A stretch of 64,000 nucleotides of DNA from Tetrapyrgos nigripes (GCA_013368315.1 JAACJM010000296.1:1-64000), one strand, 5' to 3'; positions 42,459 to 54,735 are shown, numbered from the stretch's first letter. Numbers and translations are program-made. Notes: a model not told the origin generated them from the letters alone.

Positions 42459-43428
42459 TAGTGATGTGCGGGCCAGGGCCGGGCCTGAAGCCCCGGGCTT
42501 GGGCCGGGTTTTGTAGGGCTCGGGCCTTGCAAAATCCAAAGCCTGGCCCTAGGCCCAAGCCCTATGCGGGCCTGGGCCGGGCTTGGGCTAAGCCCAGGGC
42601 TTTACTGACAAAAAATGACTGTAGGCGTATGCAAAGTCCATGTACTTAGATTCGTCTATAATACTAATACACTACTGCATTTTGTCCCTCCGAAAGCGTA
42701 CTCTGTTTTGGACGATGCATGCTCTTGGAATCGGGGGAGTATGGAAAATAAATTTCATTACACTATGTTGGTCCGACTCAAGACCCCACCCAGGCATACC
42801 TAATATAGCATTTTCCTACATCGTATAAATTTGCTGAAGCGGCGGGCCCAATGTCATCCCCGTGTCTCAAATTGTGGCTGCAACACCCAGGACAGCAAAT
42901 ACAAAGTTTACAATGACACTGCATTGATGATTGAATAAGTGCATCTCAAACTGCGAGCTTGCTCATATAGAGTCAAAGCACTCACCTGCCAGTCTAACGT
43001 TATTTTTCGTTGCTTTGGGGACATGCAAATTGCAGTCGCAGCATCAGTCACCTAAATAGTAAATACCCTGTCCAAAATGGAAATCAAATGAAAATTACTG
43101 TTGAAGTGGTCCATCTATGTCAATCTATATTGATGATTGGCTTTGAAAACTTTAACCCAGCATGATTTCAATGTAAAAGTATGACATTTTGACCAGCAAG
43201 GCCGTCTACAAGGAGCAGTGTCAAAGTCTAAAACTCTAAAAATTTGCGATATGTGGCGCGCCCAGAGATAAAAAGAGCCCGAGGCCGGCCCCAGGCTTCG
43301 GGCCTGCTACATTCATGAGCCCGGCCCTCAGGCCCTACAGGCACTCCATCGGGCTTGGGCTGGGCCAGGCTTTTTTGGGCCGGGTTTGGGCGGGCTTCGG
43401 GCTTTAGGCCCTGGCCCGCACATCACTA
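42459..43428. mobile_element. 970-bp hAT-like non-autonomous element with GGGCC-rich ends
   Basis: Begins TAGTGATGTGCGGGCCAGGG and ends with the reverse complement; flanked by perfect 8-bp duplications atccaggt (42451-42458 and 43429-43436). The first 150 bp and last 160 bp are dense in gggcc/ggccc motifs. The middle is AT-richer and has no transposase. Duplication length and TAGTG.TG termini fit hAT. Confidence 0.92.
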
Positions 43429-43450
43429 ATCCAGGTAGAGTAGTTGATAA

Positions 43451-44025
43451 TAAAGACTAGCACGAGTCAAAGTCTTGAACAGGTACCTGCAGGTAGATCC
43501 ATGAGATTACCTGCAGGTCATAAGATCCACAGGTCTAAATACCTGTTTCCCACGGATCAGTGACAAGTCACAGGTCAGGACTTTGGAGAAAATACAGGTA
43601 CTTGTGCAGGTACCTGTCTCTTATCATAGGACAGTATTTCACATTTTTCAGTACTCAAATCACTCAAAAAGATTCCAGGGCTGGCAAAAACCTTCATTTG
43701 GCACCTGGACCTGTCAGCCCCATGTTATAAATGGTTTCTGACACCTGAAAGCCTGAATCTATTATCTTTTTGGATTGTAATATTAATATACACTTAACAA
43801 AATATTCAACTTAATGTTTGCTTGAATTTTCTGGCAGGTATACCTGCAAGTAACCTGCACTGACTCGCTGGGCACAGGTAACCTGTAACCTGCAGGTATA
43901 CGACTCACAGGTCAGGTACCTGTTTCCCACGGATCCTAGACAAGTCACAGGTCAGCATTTTTCTACCTCAGGTACCTGTCAACGAGTCACAGGTAATACC
44001 TGACCCGGACTCGTGCCAGTCTTTA
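43451..44025. mobile_element. hAT-like element with CAGGTACCTG sub-terminal repeats, copy 2
   Basis: 575 bp, TAAAGACTAGCACGAGTC to GACTCGTGCCAGTCTTTA, flanked by perfect 8-bp duplications gttgataa (43443-43450 and 44026-44033). The sub-terminal sequences align with those of 32190-33788. Only 22 bp, including target duplications, separate it from the preceding element. Confidence 0.95.
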
Positions 44026-44109
44026 GTTGATAATATTGCCACTACTTTACAGTAAGTATCTATTATTTCATGTATCTATCATAGCTACTGTTTACAAGCA
44101 TCTTCAGTT

Positions 44110-44275
44110 AGATCAGGTGAGAGAGGGGTTCGGACCTGTCCGAACTTTGCTTGAACTTGAACTGGACCGAAGTCCAGTCCAAAGTTCGAAAAATTTTCAA
44201 ACTGGACGCAAAGTTCAGTCCAGCGTTCAAAAAATTTGTCTCCGAACCGGACTGAACCGGACTTTCCGCACCCTA
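44110..44275 (-). mobile_element. GTCCGGACTGAAC-type MITE
   Basis: Internally self-complementary: ggttcggac...gtccgaac, actggaccgaagtccagtcc, gttcagtccagcgttc, gaaccggactgaaccggac. On the minus strand it starts TTAGGGTGCGGAAAGTCC, similar to the element at 13427. Target duplication not resolved. Confidence 0.55.
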
Positions 44276-44913
44276 ATCGCTGTGCGCCATGAATTGCACT
44301 GTTTCACTGTTCACTGTGCTCTATAGGCTTCATTTTTCCTTTTATCTATGTTATACATTCACAATCCATGTCCGAAATTGAAACCTCATGGTAAATACTC
44401 GCTTTTGGCAGTCTAGGAAATGGCAGGCCTCAGTCTCATAGAACCTGCATTATTCTTATTTAAGTATTTTATGGATAACGAAAGCGGGGGACTGTAGGTA
44501 CTGAGCCCATGGCAGTCAACATGGCAGTCAACAATGGCGTGGGAACATGCATGAGAGTCAACTGACAGCCAACGCATTGCACCTTGGGCAGCAATGCATA
44601 TTTGGAAAGATCTTTTGGGCAAACAGAAATGACGAATTTATGCTCAGCACCGGAGCTACTCCATATGGCTGTTCAGCCTTAATTCAGTCCCATATAGAGT
44701 AGACCCGGGCAAGCAAAAATGGCACTGAAAAATCCGAAATTTAAGTTTGCACAGAGATCTTTGGAAATATGCAACGCCGCCCAAGGTGTTGACTGCCAGT
44801 TGACTGCCACCGTGAGAACCCAATACATTGGACCATAAGCCACTAGACGCGGCCACTTTAGTAACAGATTACCATACATCTACTATATTAGATCGTCAAC
44901 GCTTATCACGCCA
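44276..44913. other. No gene seen
   Basis: Contains a short repeated ggcagtcaac motif (44511, 44523 and, reversed, 44790-44805) but no recognisable protein. Confidence 0.4.
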
Positions 44914-45040
44914 AAAAGGGACAAATTTCTGCTCGACGGAAAGGTGTACCGAAAGACATTATTATACTGATATATCATGTTTCAGTACAGTTTTTGTCTT
45001 TCAGTACACCTTTCCCTCGACCGGATATTTATCCCTTTTC
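44914..45040. mobile_element. Palindromic MITE, copy 2
   Basis: Facing arms gggacaaatttctgctcgac and gtcgagg...gataaatatcc, with inner arms ggtgtaccgaaagac and gtctttcagtacacc. Homologous to 10305-10433. Confidence 0.75.
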
Positions 45041-45114
45041 CTATATCCTATTCCTATATATATAAGTTAGGACCTCCCGTCGGAATAATGATTATATAAT
45101 AACTTTACTAAGCA

Positions 45115-45168
45115 AGGTTCCGACGGAAACAGCTGTGTCAAAAGCGGCCGCGCTTACTGCCGGTAATT
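45115..45168 (-). repeat. Short dispersed repeat with TTACCGGCAGTAA, copy 2
   Basis: Reverse complement of 11663-11718, with a small insertion. Confidence 0.65.
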
Positions 45169-45479
45169 TCCGTGCACGCCATGCGATGTACACACTCCGG
45201 TTGCGTGCAAACGCGAAAACTCAATCATTAGCTTCATTCTGCCTCATGTCTGTACACTTTTTGTGTCCTCTGCTCTGCTTCTAAAGCTATTTCAATAGTA
45301 CATGTAAGGCTGATTTATAAATCAACTGGAGTGCCACAATTACTAACTCTGTGCATCCCAGAGGTGCATTTTCAATGTGAATATTAGTTTTGTTTTTGTT
45401 TTTGTTTTGTTTTTCTGAATTCTTATGAAACTGAATAAATCAACAATAAGGGAAACCCCACCAAAATACTCCTCAGAGG

Positions 45480-46200
45480 CATCACAATGCTCAATGTGAA
45501 AGAGGAAGAAATGTGTGTGTCATGGACAGTCCTGAGGCAAGGCATGTACCTCAAGAATGACAAGACATGGCTCCAGTGCCCTTCAATTTGCCTCAAGGTC
45601 CTGCTCAAGCTTACAACCCAGCTCAAGAAGACCCATTTCAAATGGTTAATTATGGTGTTCATCAGTATCAGCTAACTCAGGGCATTGCTGCACAGATCTG
45701 AGATTTGCCACCAAAATGCCAGGCCCAAGTAGAGCATGTTGAAGACCCCATCAACAGGTAAGCTTTCTTAGAAATTGTAAATATTTATGTGAAACAATTG
45801 ATTATCCTTTATTTCTCTGCTATATAAGAATGCTCTGGCAGGGCCATCAACTACAACTGCTGGCTCTTCTAATATCAGGAACAATGATATGCAGGTAGAT
45901 GGACAGGTAAGTTTGTCTGGTCATATTTTAGCCAATTTGTTTTATATAAAGTATGTTAGAACTATGCAAATAGCTTTCAACATTTGCCAGCTGACCTTCA
46001 CAACCAGCTTGCAAATATTCCTGCTCATCAGGCACTCTCAACTAGCTGTGATTTTTCACGTTGCAAAGGCAGAGGTCAGGCTCTGGGAGCAGCCATCCAA
46101 GTACAGTTCTCAAGATTGCAACTTCTTGACCAGGGAGCAAGACTTCACCTAGTCTGGTACACATTGGCATCTTGTATGTTCAGTCAGCAAGAATAAAGGC
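45480..46200 (+). pseudogene. Remnants of a spliced hypothetical gene
   Basis: Coding-like pieces on the plus strand include MAPVPFNLPQGPAQAYNPAQ (from about 45568), NALAGPSTTTAGSSNIRNND (about 45829-45905, followed by a GTAAGT donor) and LPADLHNQLANIPAHQALST (from about 45982). They are Gln/Pro/Ala-rich, broken by at least one stop, and do not all share phase. No family recognised. Confidence 0.3.
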
Positions 46201-47077
46201 CTGATGGAAGGATGGAGACCCAATTTGTGTAGAAGGCAGGGCTGAGAAATGTATGGTAAGTTCTTTGTCAATCATAGTGTGTTGTTGCACTTGACTCAAT
46301 CACCTGGATAAAAAAAGGGTCCAAGAAGTGTTGATGAGGGAAGGTGTCATTGAGCAGGAGAGCTTGATGGGTATATTTGGTATTAAGATCAATCTCAGAG
46401 GAAGAGAAATTAACTTGGGTTTTGATAGAGATAAATGGGACTTTGAAGGATGTTAGTCAGTATCAAGTTAGGTCTAGAGGTGGAGGAGGTGGTCAGTGAG
46501 CTTGGGGTATTTGGTGGGCATTCTTCAGTGGAGAGGATGTAAAGGCATTGGAAGGTTTCCCAGGCCCTAGCCAGTTGCTTGGATGGTTTGGAATGAGAGA
46601 AGGGCATCTTGGCAATTAGCAACAGTAACTTCATGATGTGGTTGGTCTGCAACAAAGGAGGCATACCAATGGGATTCATCTTGGATTTGGTGTAGTCTCT
46701 CCTAGACAGACAGTAACAGCGATCATTAAAATGATGTGTTAGCAGTCTGTTGATAACCCGGGTGCTTTTAGGGACTCGCTTTGATCAATACATTTGACTT
46801 ATTGCGTAATCTTTGCACAACCCATTTTGGGAAGGGTGCTGTTTCCACTCAACTTGCCTGACAACACTACTGCTTTATATCATGATATTTCATACTTCTA
46901 AAGCTATGTGCATAGTATTACAAACATTTCAGAACCACCGAAAATGACCAGCATATGAGAGAAACGGACCACGGGAAGATTACACAATAATAAATCTTTG
47001 TAATCAAAATCTGAGTCCCCAAGCTCTCGATCTCATATTGATAGACTAGATTCAGTGGTGTTTGTGGACTAGTCTTA
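46201..47077. other. No recognisable gene
   Basis: A minus-strand frame (46410-46679) and a second (46918-47205) show no motif. The stretch ends at the target duplication cttat of the copia at 47078. Confidence 0.4.
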
Positions 47078-47372
47078 TTGTTGAAGAAACGAGTCCCTAC
47101 ATCAATTTCCTTTATACTTATGCTCCTATTCCTTTTTCCTATCGTCATTACCTCTCTCTGTTCCTGCCTCATATCTGTTTGGTTATGTATCTGATCCGCC
47201 CTCACTGAGCCTCACATATACTGTACAATCTCGTCTGACACACCTCAGTTGTTCCCACTACATTGTGTGAACCCTGAGGTGTGTCCTTTATACTTATACT
47301 TACCCATATACATATAACTGATTCCATTATATTAACTACAGTACTTTTACTTACAAGTACTATTCTCTTACA
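47078..47372 (+). repeat. 5' LTR of the decayed copia
   Basis: 295 bp, TGTTGAAGAAAC to CTCTTACA. Contains an internal aggtgtgt/cacacctc repeat pair. Confidence 0.92.
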
Positions 47373-47433
47373 GGTTATGGGCCCCGCGCCATAACTGCAC
47401 ATCACACACAACGATAAAATCAAGAACAACTCA

Positions 47434-50400
47434 ATGGCTGAAGAAGTATATTCCATTGAATCCCATGTCCCTTATTACAAGATGTCTGTGAACATCGGAA
47501 ACCCTAGCAACTATATGACAATCCACGAACTCCCTGATGACCTCAAGTTCAACAGAGAGAATTTTATGTGGTGGAAAGAGTCGATGCTGCACTGAGGGAA
47601 GTTGAAGGATTGCATTTATACTGGGAGGGGAAAATCACCATACTGAAAGACCCATCTGAAGCCACTGTAACAGTCTCCTCGCAAGGCAAAACTGAAACCA
47701 TTGCTTGAAGTGACCCAGAGAGCACTATATCTGCCACTGCTGTCAGTAGCTGTACCCCAAATTTCCTCGAATACAAAATCCATGAATCAGTTGCATACCT
47801 CACCATCTGGGACAACATTAAAAATCCTGACTCACTTGATTTCACTGGCCAGACGTCAAAGGAGTTGTGGGATTTCCTAGAGAAACAGTTCATCTCAGTC
47901 AGTCACCTTGCACGCCAGAGGAAGGATGAAGCCCTACATTCCTGTTGTTATACAGGAGGGCGGATTACTGGCAAAGATGGATATGCCTCAAAATATAAGA
48001 TATTTCGAAAGCAAGCAACCGATGCCAGGTCCATATACTCTGACTCCCAATTCCTTACCATGTTCCTTGACTCATTCCCTCGTACCTCAGATTGGATCCC
48101 TACAGTCAGCACGATGTTGTCAGAGAGAGGGTTGGAGTTTGGAGCAGCTGCTGAACGTCTCCAAGAGCATGTCAGGCTGATGGGAGGTGACGATGGTGAT
48201 GGAATACCGGGAATGGACAAGGTGGCAGCACTGCAGGCACAGGTGAAGGAGCCGACAGAAAAGATGAGCGCCATGCAGACCCAGACAACGAGGAAAGGCC
48301 CAGCGAACCCGAACCTCATCTGTACAAATCTGAAGTGCAAATGCATTGGTCATACCATCGAAAACTGTTTCAGGAGGGAAGCAGGGTCAGTATCCAGCAT
48401 GGTGGAAGGGCAAGAAAGACATACAACCACCTCCCTCAGCAAACACGACCACTGCCAGTGACATTATCCCGAAAATCTCCGACGTAGATGTCAGAAGTGG
48501 TGAGAGGATTGTTCTTGTAGCCGATTCAGGTGCAACACACCATTTCTTCCAAGACAGAGTGGTCTTCAACTCATACGAACACTACAACAAAAAAGGGAAC
48601 AGGTTGAAGAAGGGATTGAGTTTTGAAATTGTTGGAAGAGGGAACGTGCACCTGAAGACGATCATCAATGGAAAACCTCGATACCTCGATCTAAGAAATG
48701 CATACCACGCACCAAACGTCTCATCGAATCTACTTTCCACCGGAGCTCTTGATAGACTGGGATTCTTGGCGACAATAAAGGGAGGAAGGATGGTATGGGT
48801 ATCAAAAGATGGAATTGAGGCTTTCAAGGCGAAGTTGAACCAGGGGATATACACTATTGACACTGAGGTAGTGAAAGAAACTGTTGGAGTGTTGGTAGCT
48901 CAATGTCTCCCAAAGGACACAAGATATTGCCACTGTGCTGCTGGACACATCATGCTGGAATGACTTGAAGTGGCTCCAGGAGCAATAGATGGAATGCCAG
49001 ACCTGGGAAAGGGGCTTAAAAATGTTATGGGTTGGTGTGAGGATTGCAAATGAGCCCATACCCCTAGTACCGAAGTCGTTACCGAAGGCAAATTACCGAT
49101 GTTACCTTGACATGTGGGGACTGTTAAGTCTGGGCAGATCCTAGCGTTAGGAAACACGTCAGACCCGAGCGGAAGTCTTATTTGGGTTTTGGGAAAGGAT
49201 GAAGACGAATCCAAGCGGAACCGGTAGTCGCTGAGATTGAAGTATAAGGAAGACACAGAATGGAATCCGTTAGGACGGTAATATGTTGTCTGAAGTTGGA
49301 TGGAGTTAGGAGACCAGCTAATTCGATTTTAGACTTAAGCTATCTACTACAAAATTGCTAGCTTAAGTACTACTTCGGAAACTATTGGAATGAAGAGGAG
49401 TAAGATAGGGATGGTTCGGAAATAAAGGAAAAGCACATGGTGCTATTGGAGATGGATGGAGTACTGCAGAACAAAGTGGAAACAAAGTGGAAACAAAGTG
49501 GAACAGATTGGAGATGAAGTGGAGTAAGCTTTGGAGATTAGATACGAGCTATCCGGTAGTTATCCGAAATGAATCACGGGTTCCCGGATGGGATCTGTTT
49601 GTGGAGATTAATAGTGGAGCTCGGATATGAATCGGAAATGAATGATCGGAAAGTGTTCAGGATGAAAGGGAATGAAGTTTGAAATAAAAGAAAAAGAAGT
49701 TCGGAAGAGGATCGGATACGATCAGAAAGATGTACGGAAGCATAGATATTACAGGGACCAGCCCAAGTCATATCCATGGACGGGAACTCATACACACTTG
49801 TAGGGGTGGATGCCGGCACATCGAAGAAATTGGTGGAGTTGATGAAAAACCGCATGGTGGAAACTATATTGGGGTTTCTTGAAGCTTTGAAAACGAAGGC
49901 CAAAGTTCAGACAGGAAAGAAGCTGAAGTGAATAAGAACCGACAATGCACCGGAGTGGAGATCGAAGATCATGCAGGAATGGACCAAGAAACACGGTATA
50001 GAGCATGAATTCACAGCACCCTACACCTCGCAGTCCAACAGAGTTGCTGAGCGTGGTATTGGAGTTCTTCTGGAGGGTACCAGGGCAGCATTATTCAACT
50101 CAGGATTACCCCTGTCATGGTGGGGTCATGCTACAATGTCCATCGTGTATGTTCAGAATTTGTTTCCGAACACAAGAGGCCTCGTACCTGAAGAATTATG
50201 GACCGGCCAACAGCAGAACGTCTCCCATCTTGTCCCATTTGGATCCATTGGTTTCATTAATATCCCAGAGAAGAGTGGAAGAGGATTCAAAGCACAGATG
50301 GTGGGATATGCGGGCTGTAAGGTGTACGTCATAAAGGAATGGGGATCCAGCAATGTGGTATGGCAGAGGTCAGAGGGACATTGGGTTTCCAAGGTTAAGG

Positions 50401-52335
50401 GGGAGGATGAAGACTTGCAATTCCTAACCCCAAAAACTGTCGACAATTCAAAGTTGACTCCTGATCAAACCATAGCCGATCACAGCTGAAACCTCAATCA
50501 AACTGGACCAATGCCGCAATCTCTGAACTGAGAAACGCCACCACCACAAGTTCCAGACACTCCAAAACTGAAATGTATCTGTCGAACCCAAGAAGAGATC
50601 TGGGAAACAAAACCAATTTGAAATCTCACCCAACAGTTCATGGAGTCAAAAGCATTTGAGGAAAGGGAGAAAGAAGTGAAGAATCAGGGTCAAGAATGGG
50701 CAAATGATGAAGAACATGAACTCTTACCTGAGTTTGAAGACAATATACCTGCTATCACAAACAATGCCCAAGCTCCAGTACTCGAGCCAGAAAATACGTG
50801 GGTCCCTACGTCGTATACCAAAGCAATGACTTGACCAGATCTATGGATGCCACTGATGGAGAAGGAATTAGCAAAGCTGGACTCCCAGAAAGCCTTCACA
50901 CCTGTACCCTGACCAAAAGACATGAAGGTAATAACCATGCAATGGGTATACGTGTTACGATACAATGGCAAGGGAAAGATCACAGAGTGGTGTGCACGAT
51001 TGGTGGTCAGAGGATATGACCAGGTCAAAGGGATACACTATGATGATATGTGGTCAATTGTTGCACAATATGAATCTGAACAGTTTGCCATTGCCACAGC
51101 TGAATACAAGGGACTTGATTTGTGGTCAGGAGATTTCACTGGGGCGTATCTTAATGCCAAACCACAAGGCGTTCATTACCTCAGACTACCAGAGGGTTTC
51201 AAGGACCGGTACAGCTTGTGAGATGGAGATGAGACTGTTCTATTGATGAATATCAACATTTATGGTACCATGGATGCAGGAAACAACTGGTATTGTATGC
51301 TTGACAATTACTATCGAAAACTTGGCTTCATTACAAATCCGGCACACTCCTGTGTGCGCTATTGTCAAACTGAGACTGGTTATACCATTACAGTGATGGG
51401 AATATCATTGACTAAGAAGGATGGGGAAAGAGTAAGGAAGGAGATTGCAGAGGGTAATGAGTTCAGGGATTATGGAAAGCCAGACATGATATTGGATGAG
51501 GAGACAGGATTGATATCCATTCATCAACGGCCTCTCATTGAGAAGACATTGGAACGTTTTGGTATGAAGGAATGCACTCCCAAGTACACCCCATTATCCC
51601 CAGGAATCGAATTCATCGACAGTCAACCAGACCCTATATCTGTAAATGACAAGATGTTCATAGTCAGCAAGAATTACTACAGCCTCGTTGGAGCTCTAAA
51701 CTACATCAGCCAAGGCACCAGACCCGACATCTCTTTCTCGGTCACACTACTCCAAGACTGGTACATTGGGCAGCAGGAATGCACCTTCTCGCATACCTAA
51801 AGACCATGATTAACTATCAACTGACATACCATTGTCGTCAGGGGGAGTCAGAGGACAGACTTAAACCAGTTGGGTACACGGACACTAAGAGAATGGACTG
51901 GCGACTAGGAAGTCAACAATGGGGTATGTCTTTATGGTTGCAGGTGGAGCGGTATCATGGGCATCTTCAAAGCGGTGAGTCGTAGCCCTATCTACTACAG
52001 AGGTGGAGTATCTATCTATGGTAAATGCTGGGAAGCAGGCGGAATGGATGGTGAAATTTCTCAAGGGGGTCAGGATGGAAAAGTTGTATCCTTTCAAGAT
52101 CTTCATCGACAACACGAGCTCCATTTCCCTAACTGAAGCGACCACGAAACATGGGTGTACGAAGCACTTTGATACAGCATGGGCTTGGATACAAGACCCA
52201 GTGAGGGCAAAAGAGCCGGAGTTCCAATATATCCCTTCCCAAGATAATATCGCCAATCTCATGACGAAGTCCCTCTCTCGACTGGCACTAGAGAAATTTG
52301 TGAAGGAGTTAGGGCTGACCATGGCGGAAACATAG
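47434..52335 (+). pseudogene. Copia gag-pol pseudogene
   Basis: Pieces in order: Gag start MAEEVYSIESHVPYYKMSVN (47434) with stops; Gag and zinc knuckle CTNLKCKCIGHTIENC (47865-48461); protease VADSGATHHFFQD (48346-48963, different frame); pre-integrase; integrase core split by a solo LTR and resuming IRTDNAPEW...NRVAERGIG (to 50489); reverse transcriptase WCARLVVRGYDQVKGIHYDD (50922-51221) and IHQRPLIEKTLERF (to 51800); RNase H FIDNTSSISLTEATT...IPSQDNIANLMTK (52003-52335). The YVDD-type active site is missing where TITVMGISLTKKDG runs directly into RKEIAEG. It cannot be functional. Confidence 0.85.
49122..49753 (+). repeat. Solo LTR inside the copia integrase
   Basis: 632 bp, TGTTAAGTCTGGG to GATATTACA, flanked by perfect 5-bp duplications gggac (49117-49121 and 49754-49758). 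The integrase sequence reads gacatgtgggga before and ccagcccaagtcatatcc after, so the insertion site is exact. The family is not otherwise present in the window. Confidence 0.92.
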
Positions 52336-52391
52336 GCAGTTGCTGAAGAAACAACCCAGGTCAAGTAGGGGAGATGTAGGCATCAGGGGAG

Positions 52392-52686
52392 TGTTGAAGA
52401 AACAAGTCCCTACATCAATTTCCTTTTATACTTATGCTCCTATTCCTTTTTCCTATTGTCATTACCTCTCTCTGTTCCCACCTCATATCTGTTTGGTTAT
52501 ATATCTGATCCACCCTCACCGAGCCTCACATATACCGTACAATCTTGTCTGACACACCTCAGTTGTTCCCATTACATTGTGTGATCCCTGAGGTGTGTCC
52601 TTTATACTTATACTTACCCATATACATATAACTGATTCCATTATATTAACTACAGTACTTTTACTTACAAGTACCATTCTCTTACA
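52392..52686 (+). repeat. 3' LTR of the decayed copia
   Basis: 295 bp with a few transitions relative to 47078-47372. Confidence 0.92.
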
Positions 52687-52708
52687 GGTACTGTAGTACA
52701 TTCAATCA

Positions 52709-52771
52709 AGTTGTTCCCACTATGTTGTGTGAACCCTGGGTACTTTTACTTACAAGTACTATTCTCTTACA
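52709..52771 (+). repeat. Rearranged LTR fragment next to the target duplication
   Basis: It joins the LTR segment agttgttcccacta...gaaccctg directly to gtacttttacttacaagtac...cttaca, skipping about 70 bp of LTR. Confidence 0.85.
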
Positions 52772-53116
52772 CTTATCATATCAGAAGTTCCCTGTAAGAC
52801 TAGTCCTTGCACCAATGAAAAGGTAGTCTTGTCGGGTATATACCAAATGCGACATTTTCACTCTTGGTGGAGCTGATCACAGTCGTATTCTGGCCAACAC
52901 ACTCACATTCTGGCCAATACACCCATATCCCAACAGCCACAACCATTATTCCGCTGAGGCAGATTGGATACCTACTTCAGGTTCATTTTATGTACCAAAA
53001 AAATTTTATGTAGCACAATTTGTAGTAAATATCTGAATCCTACCATTTTCCTGTAAATCAGTCCATTTCCACCAACCAACCACTCTCTGACGGCTGCTCC
53101 ACTGCTGCTGAAGACA

Positions 53117-53442
53117 ATGTCAAGTGAAGAAACAAGTGAAGACAACTGGCCAAATCATGTACTCGTGGACTTTCAGGAAAAGGTACGTCATATGATTCAG
53201 TATCTCAATTCAGTACACTGATCAATGACAACGCTTCGATCTTCAATTGGATGTGTTGGTCTCAGGTTTTCCCTCTGTCCATCATCGAAAAATACCCAGC
53301 ACTCTTTCTCTCAACCCAATGGATCAAAATCAACGAATTGCACGAGTTTTATAAGGGCCATCCACTGTTGGGGGGTGCATCCATGGCATCTGTGCAGTCT
53401 CATGCCAAGAATGACCATGAAATACTTGAAACTGGGGGGTAG
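53117..53442 (+). CDS. Small two-exon hypothetical protein, 80 residues
   Basis: Exons 53117-53182 and 53266-53442 join in frame across an 83-bp intron with a GTACGT donor and CTCAG acceptor. The product starts MSSEETSEDNWPNHVLVDFQ; the second exon adds VFPLSIIEKYPALFLSTQWI and HPLLGGASMASVQSH. The Trp/Tyr/Pro-containing block looks conserved, possibly part of a larger family, but I cannot name one. Downstream exons may exist. Confidence 0.45.
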
Positions 53443-53449
53443 AGGCCAG

Positions 53450-53984
53450 GCTGTTGCTGGCAAGACGATTACTATATTACATCAGGGATAAAGATCAATG
53501 TTGGGCATATATATAGGAACATGCAGGATCATTATAAGTAGCATTGTGGTGTTATATCCTCCTTCTGGTGATGAAGTGTTTCCATGCACACCATCATTGA
53601 GCCAAACTGTGCCATCTTTTCTCACTACATGCACCATAAAATGGTTCTTGTTAACCCAGTAAATGGAGAACTGAACCAGAAATAATAAACTGAGTGTGGC
53701 ACTGTAAATGTTTCAGAGAGTGAAGTTGGGCCTTGTTGGAGTGTACAGCTTCAGAAATTGAAATAAGAGATGGAGAAGGGCATCAACTCATCCATGGAAA
53801 GATGGGAAAGTACCCAATCCACGAATTCAGGGGACCTAGATGCAATGAGTACAATGACAACAGGTAGCCAAAAGGAACACACAGCTCCCCAAAATCATAC
53901 ATAGTGATGGTTGACAACAAGAAAGACAGGTGAGCGGCAAAGACACAGGTGAGGTATATCTTGTTCCAAAGTTAAATGAGACAA
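53450..53984. other. No gene seen
   Basis: Non-coding spacer before the satellite array. Confidence 0.5.
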
Positions 53985-54735
53985 GAATTGGCCCATAATA
54001 ACGATATATTGAAGGTAAACTCCCCTGCTCTCATGTACCTTCCCCTCACCCACCCAAAACTCATATCTGTAGATCCAGAGAACCTCTCAGTATGGGGTTC
54101 CTTTCCCTGTTTTTCTGGAGTTTAATGAGGCCAGAAATGCCCCAGATAAAAAATATATTGATGGTAAACTTCCCAGCACTCACATACCCTCCCCTCACCC
54201 ACCTAAAAACTCATATCTCCACATCCAGAGTGCCTATGACTCTATGTTTTCTTTCCCTCTTATTCTGAGGTTAAATGAGGCCAAAATTGCCTCTGAACGA
54301 ATATATATTGATGGTAAACTCCTTCACTCTCACATACCTTCTCTCACCCACCCAAAACCTCATATCTCCACATCCAGAGCACCTATAACTCTATGGTTTC
54401 TTTCCCCCTTATTCTGAGGTTAAATGAGGCCAGAATTTCCCCAGAACAAAAATATATGAATGGTAAACTTCCCTGCTCTCACATATCCTCCCCCTCACCC
54501 ACCCACAACTCATATCTATAGATCCAGAGTACCTCTCAGTATGGGGGTTGTTTCCCTATTTTTCTGGAGTGAAATGAGGCAAGAATTGGCCCAGACCAAA
54601 CATATATTGATGGTAAACTACCCTACCTATTATTGTGGGCTTTCTTTCCTTCTCAATCTGGAGTTAAAGGAAGCCATAATTGGCTCAGACCAAAAATGTA
54701 TCAATGGTAAACTTCCCTTTAATTGCATACCCCCC
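53985..54735 (+). repeat. About 150-bp tandem satellite, five and a half units
   Basis: The anchor atatattgatggtaaact recurs at about 54003, 54153, 54303, 54452 and 54602, with a shorter last unit at about 54695. Each unit also holds cctcacccaccc, aactcatatct, atccagag and gaggttaaatgaggcca variants. Confidence 0.92.

Larger units (their letters stand above)
47078..52771 (+). mobile_element. Decayed Ty1/copia element with an extra LTR fragment at its 3' end
   Basis: LTRs at 47078-47372 and 52392-52686 (295 bp each) flank a broken gag-pol. The primer site GGTTATGGGCCCC follows the first LTR (47373-47385) and a purine tract (caggggag) precedes the second. The second LTR is not followed by the target duplication; instead come 22-24 bp and then a rearranged LTR piece (52709-52771), after which cttat (52772-52776) matches cttat at 47073-47077. 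Confidence 0.92.
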
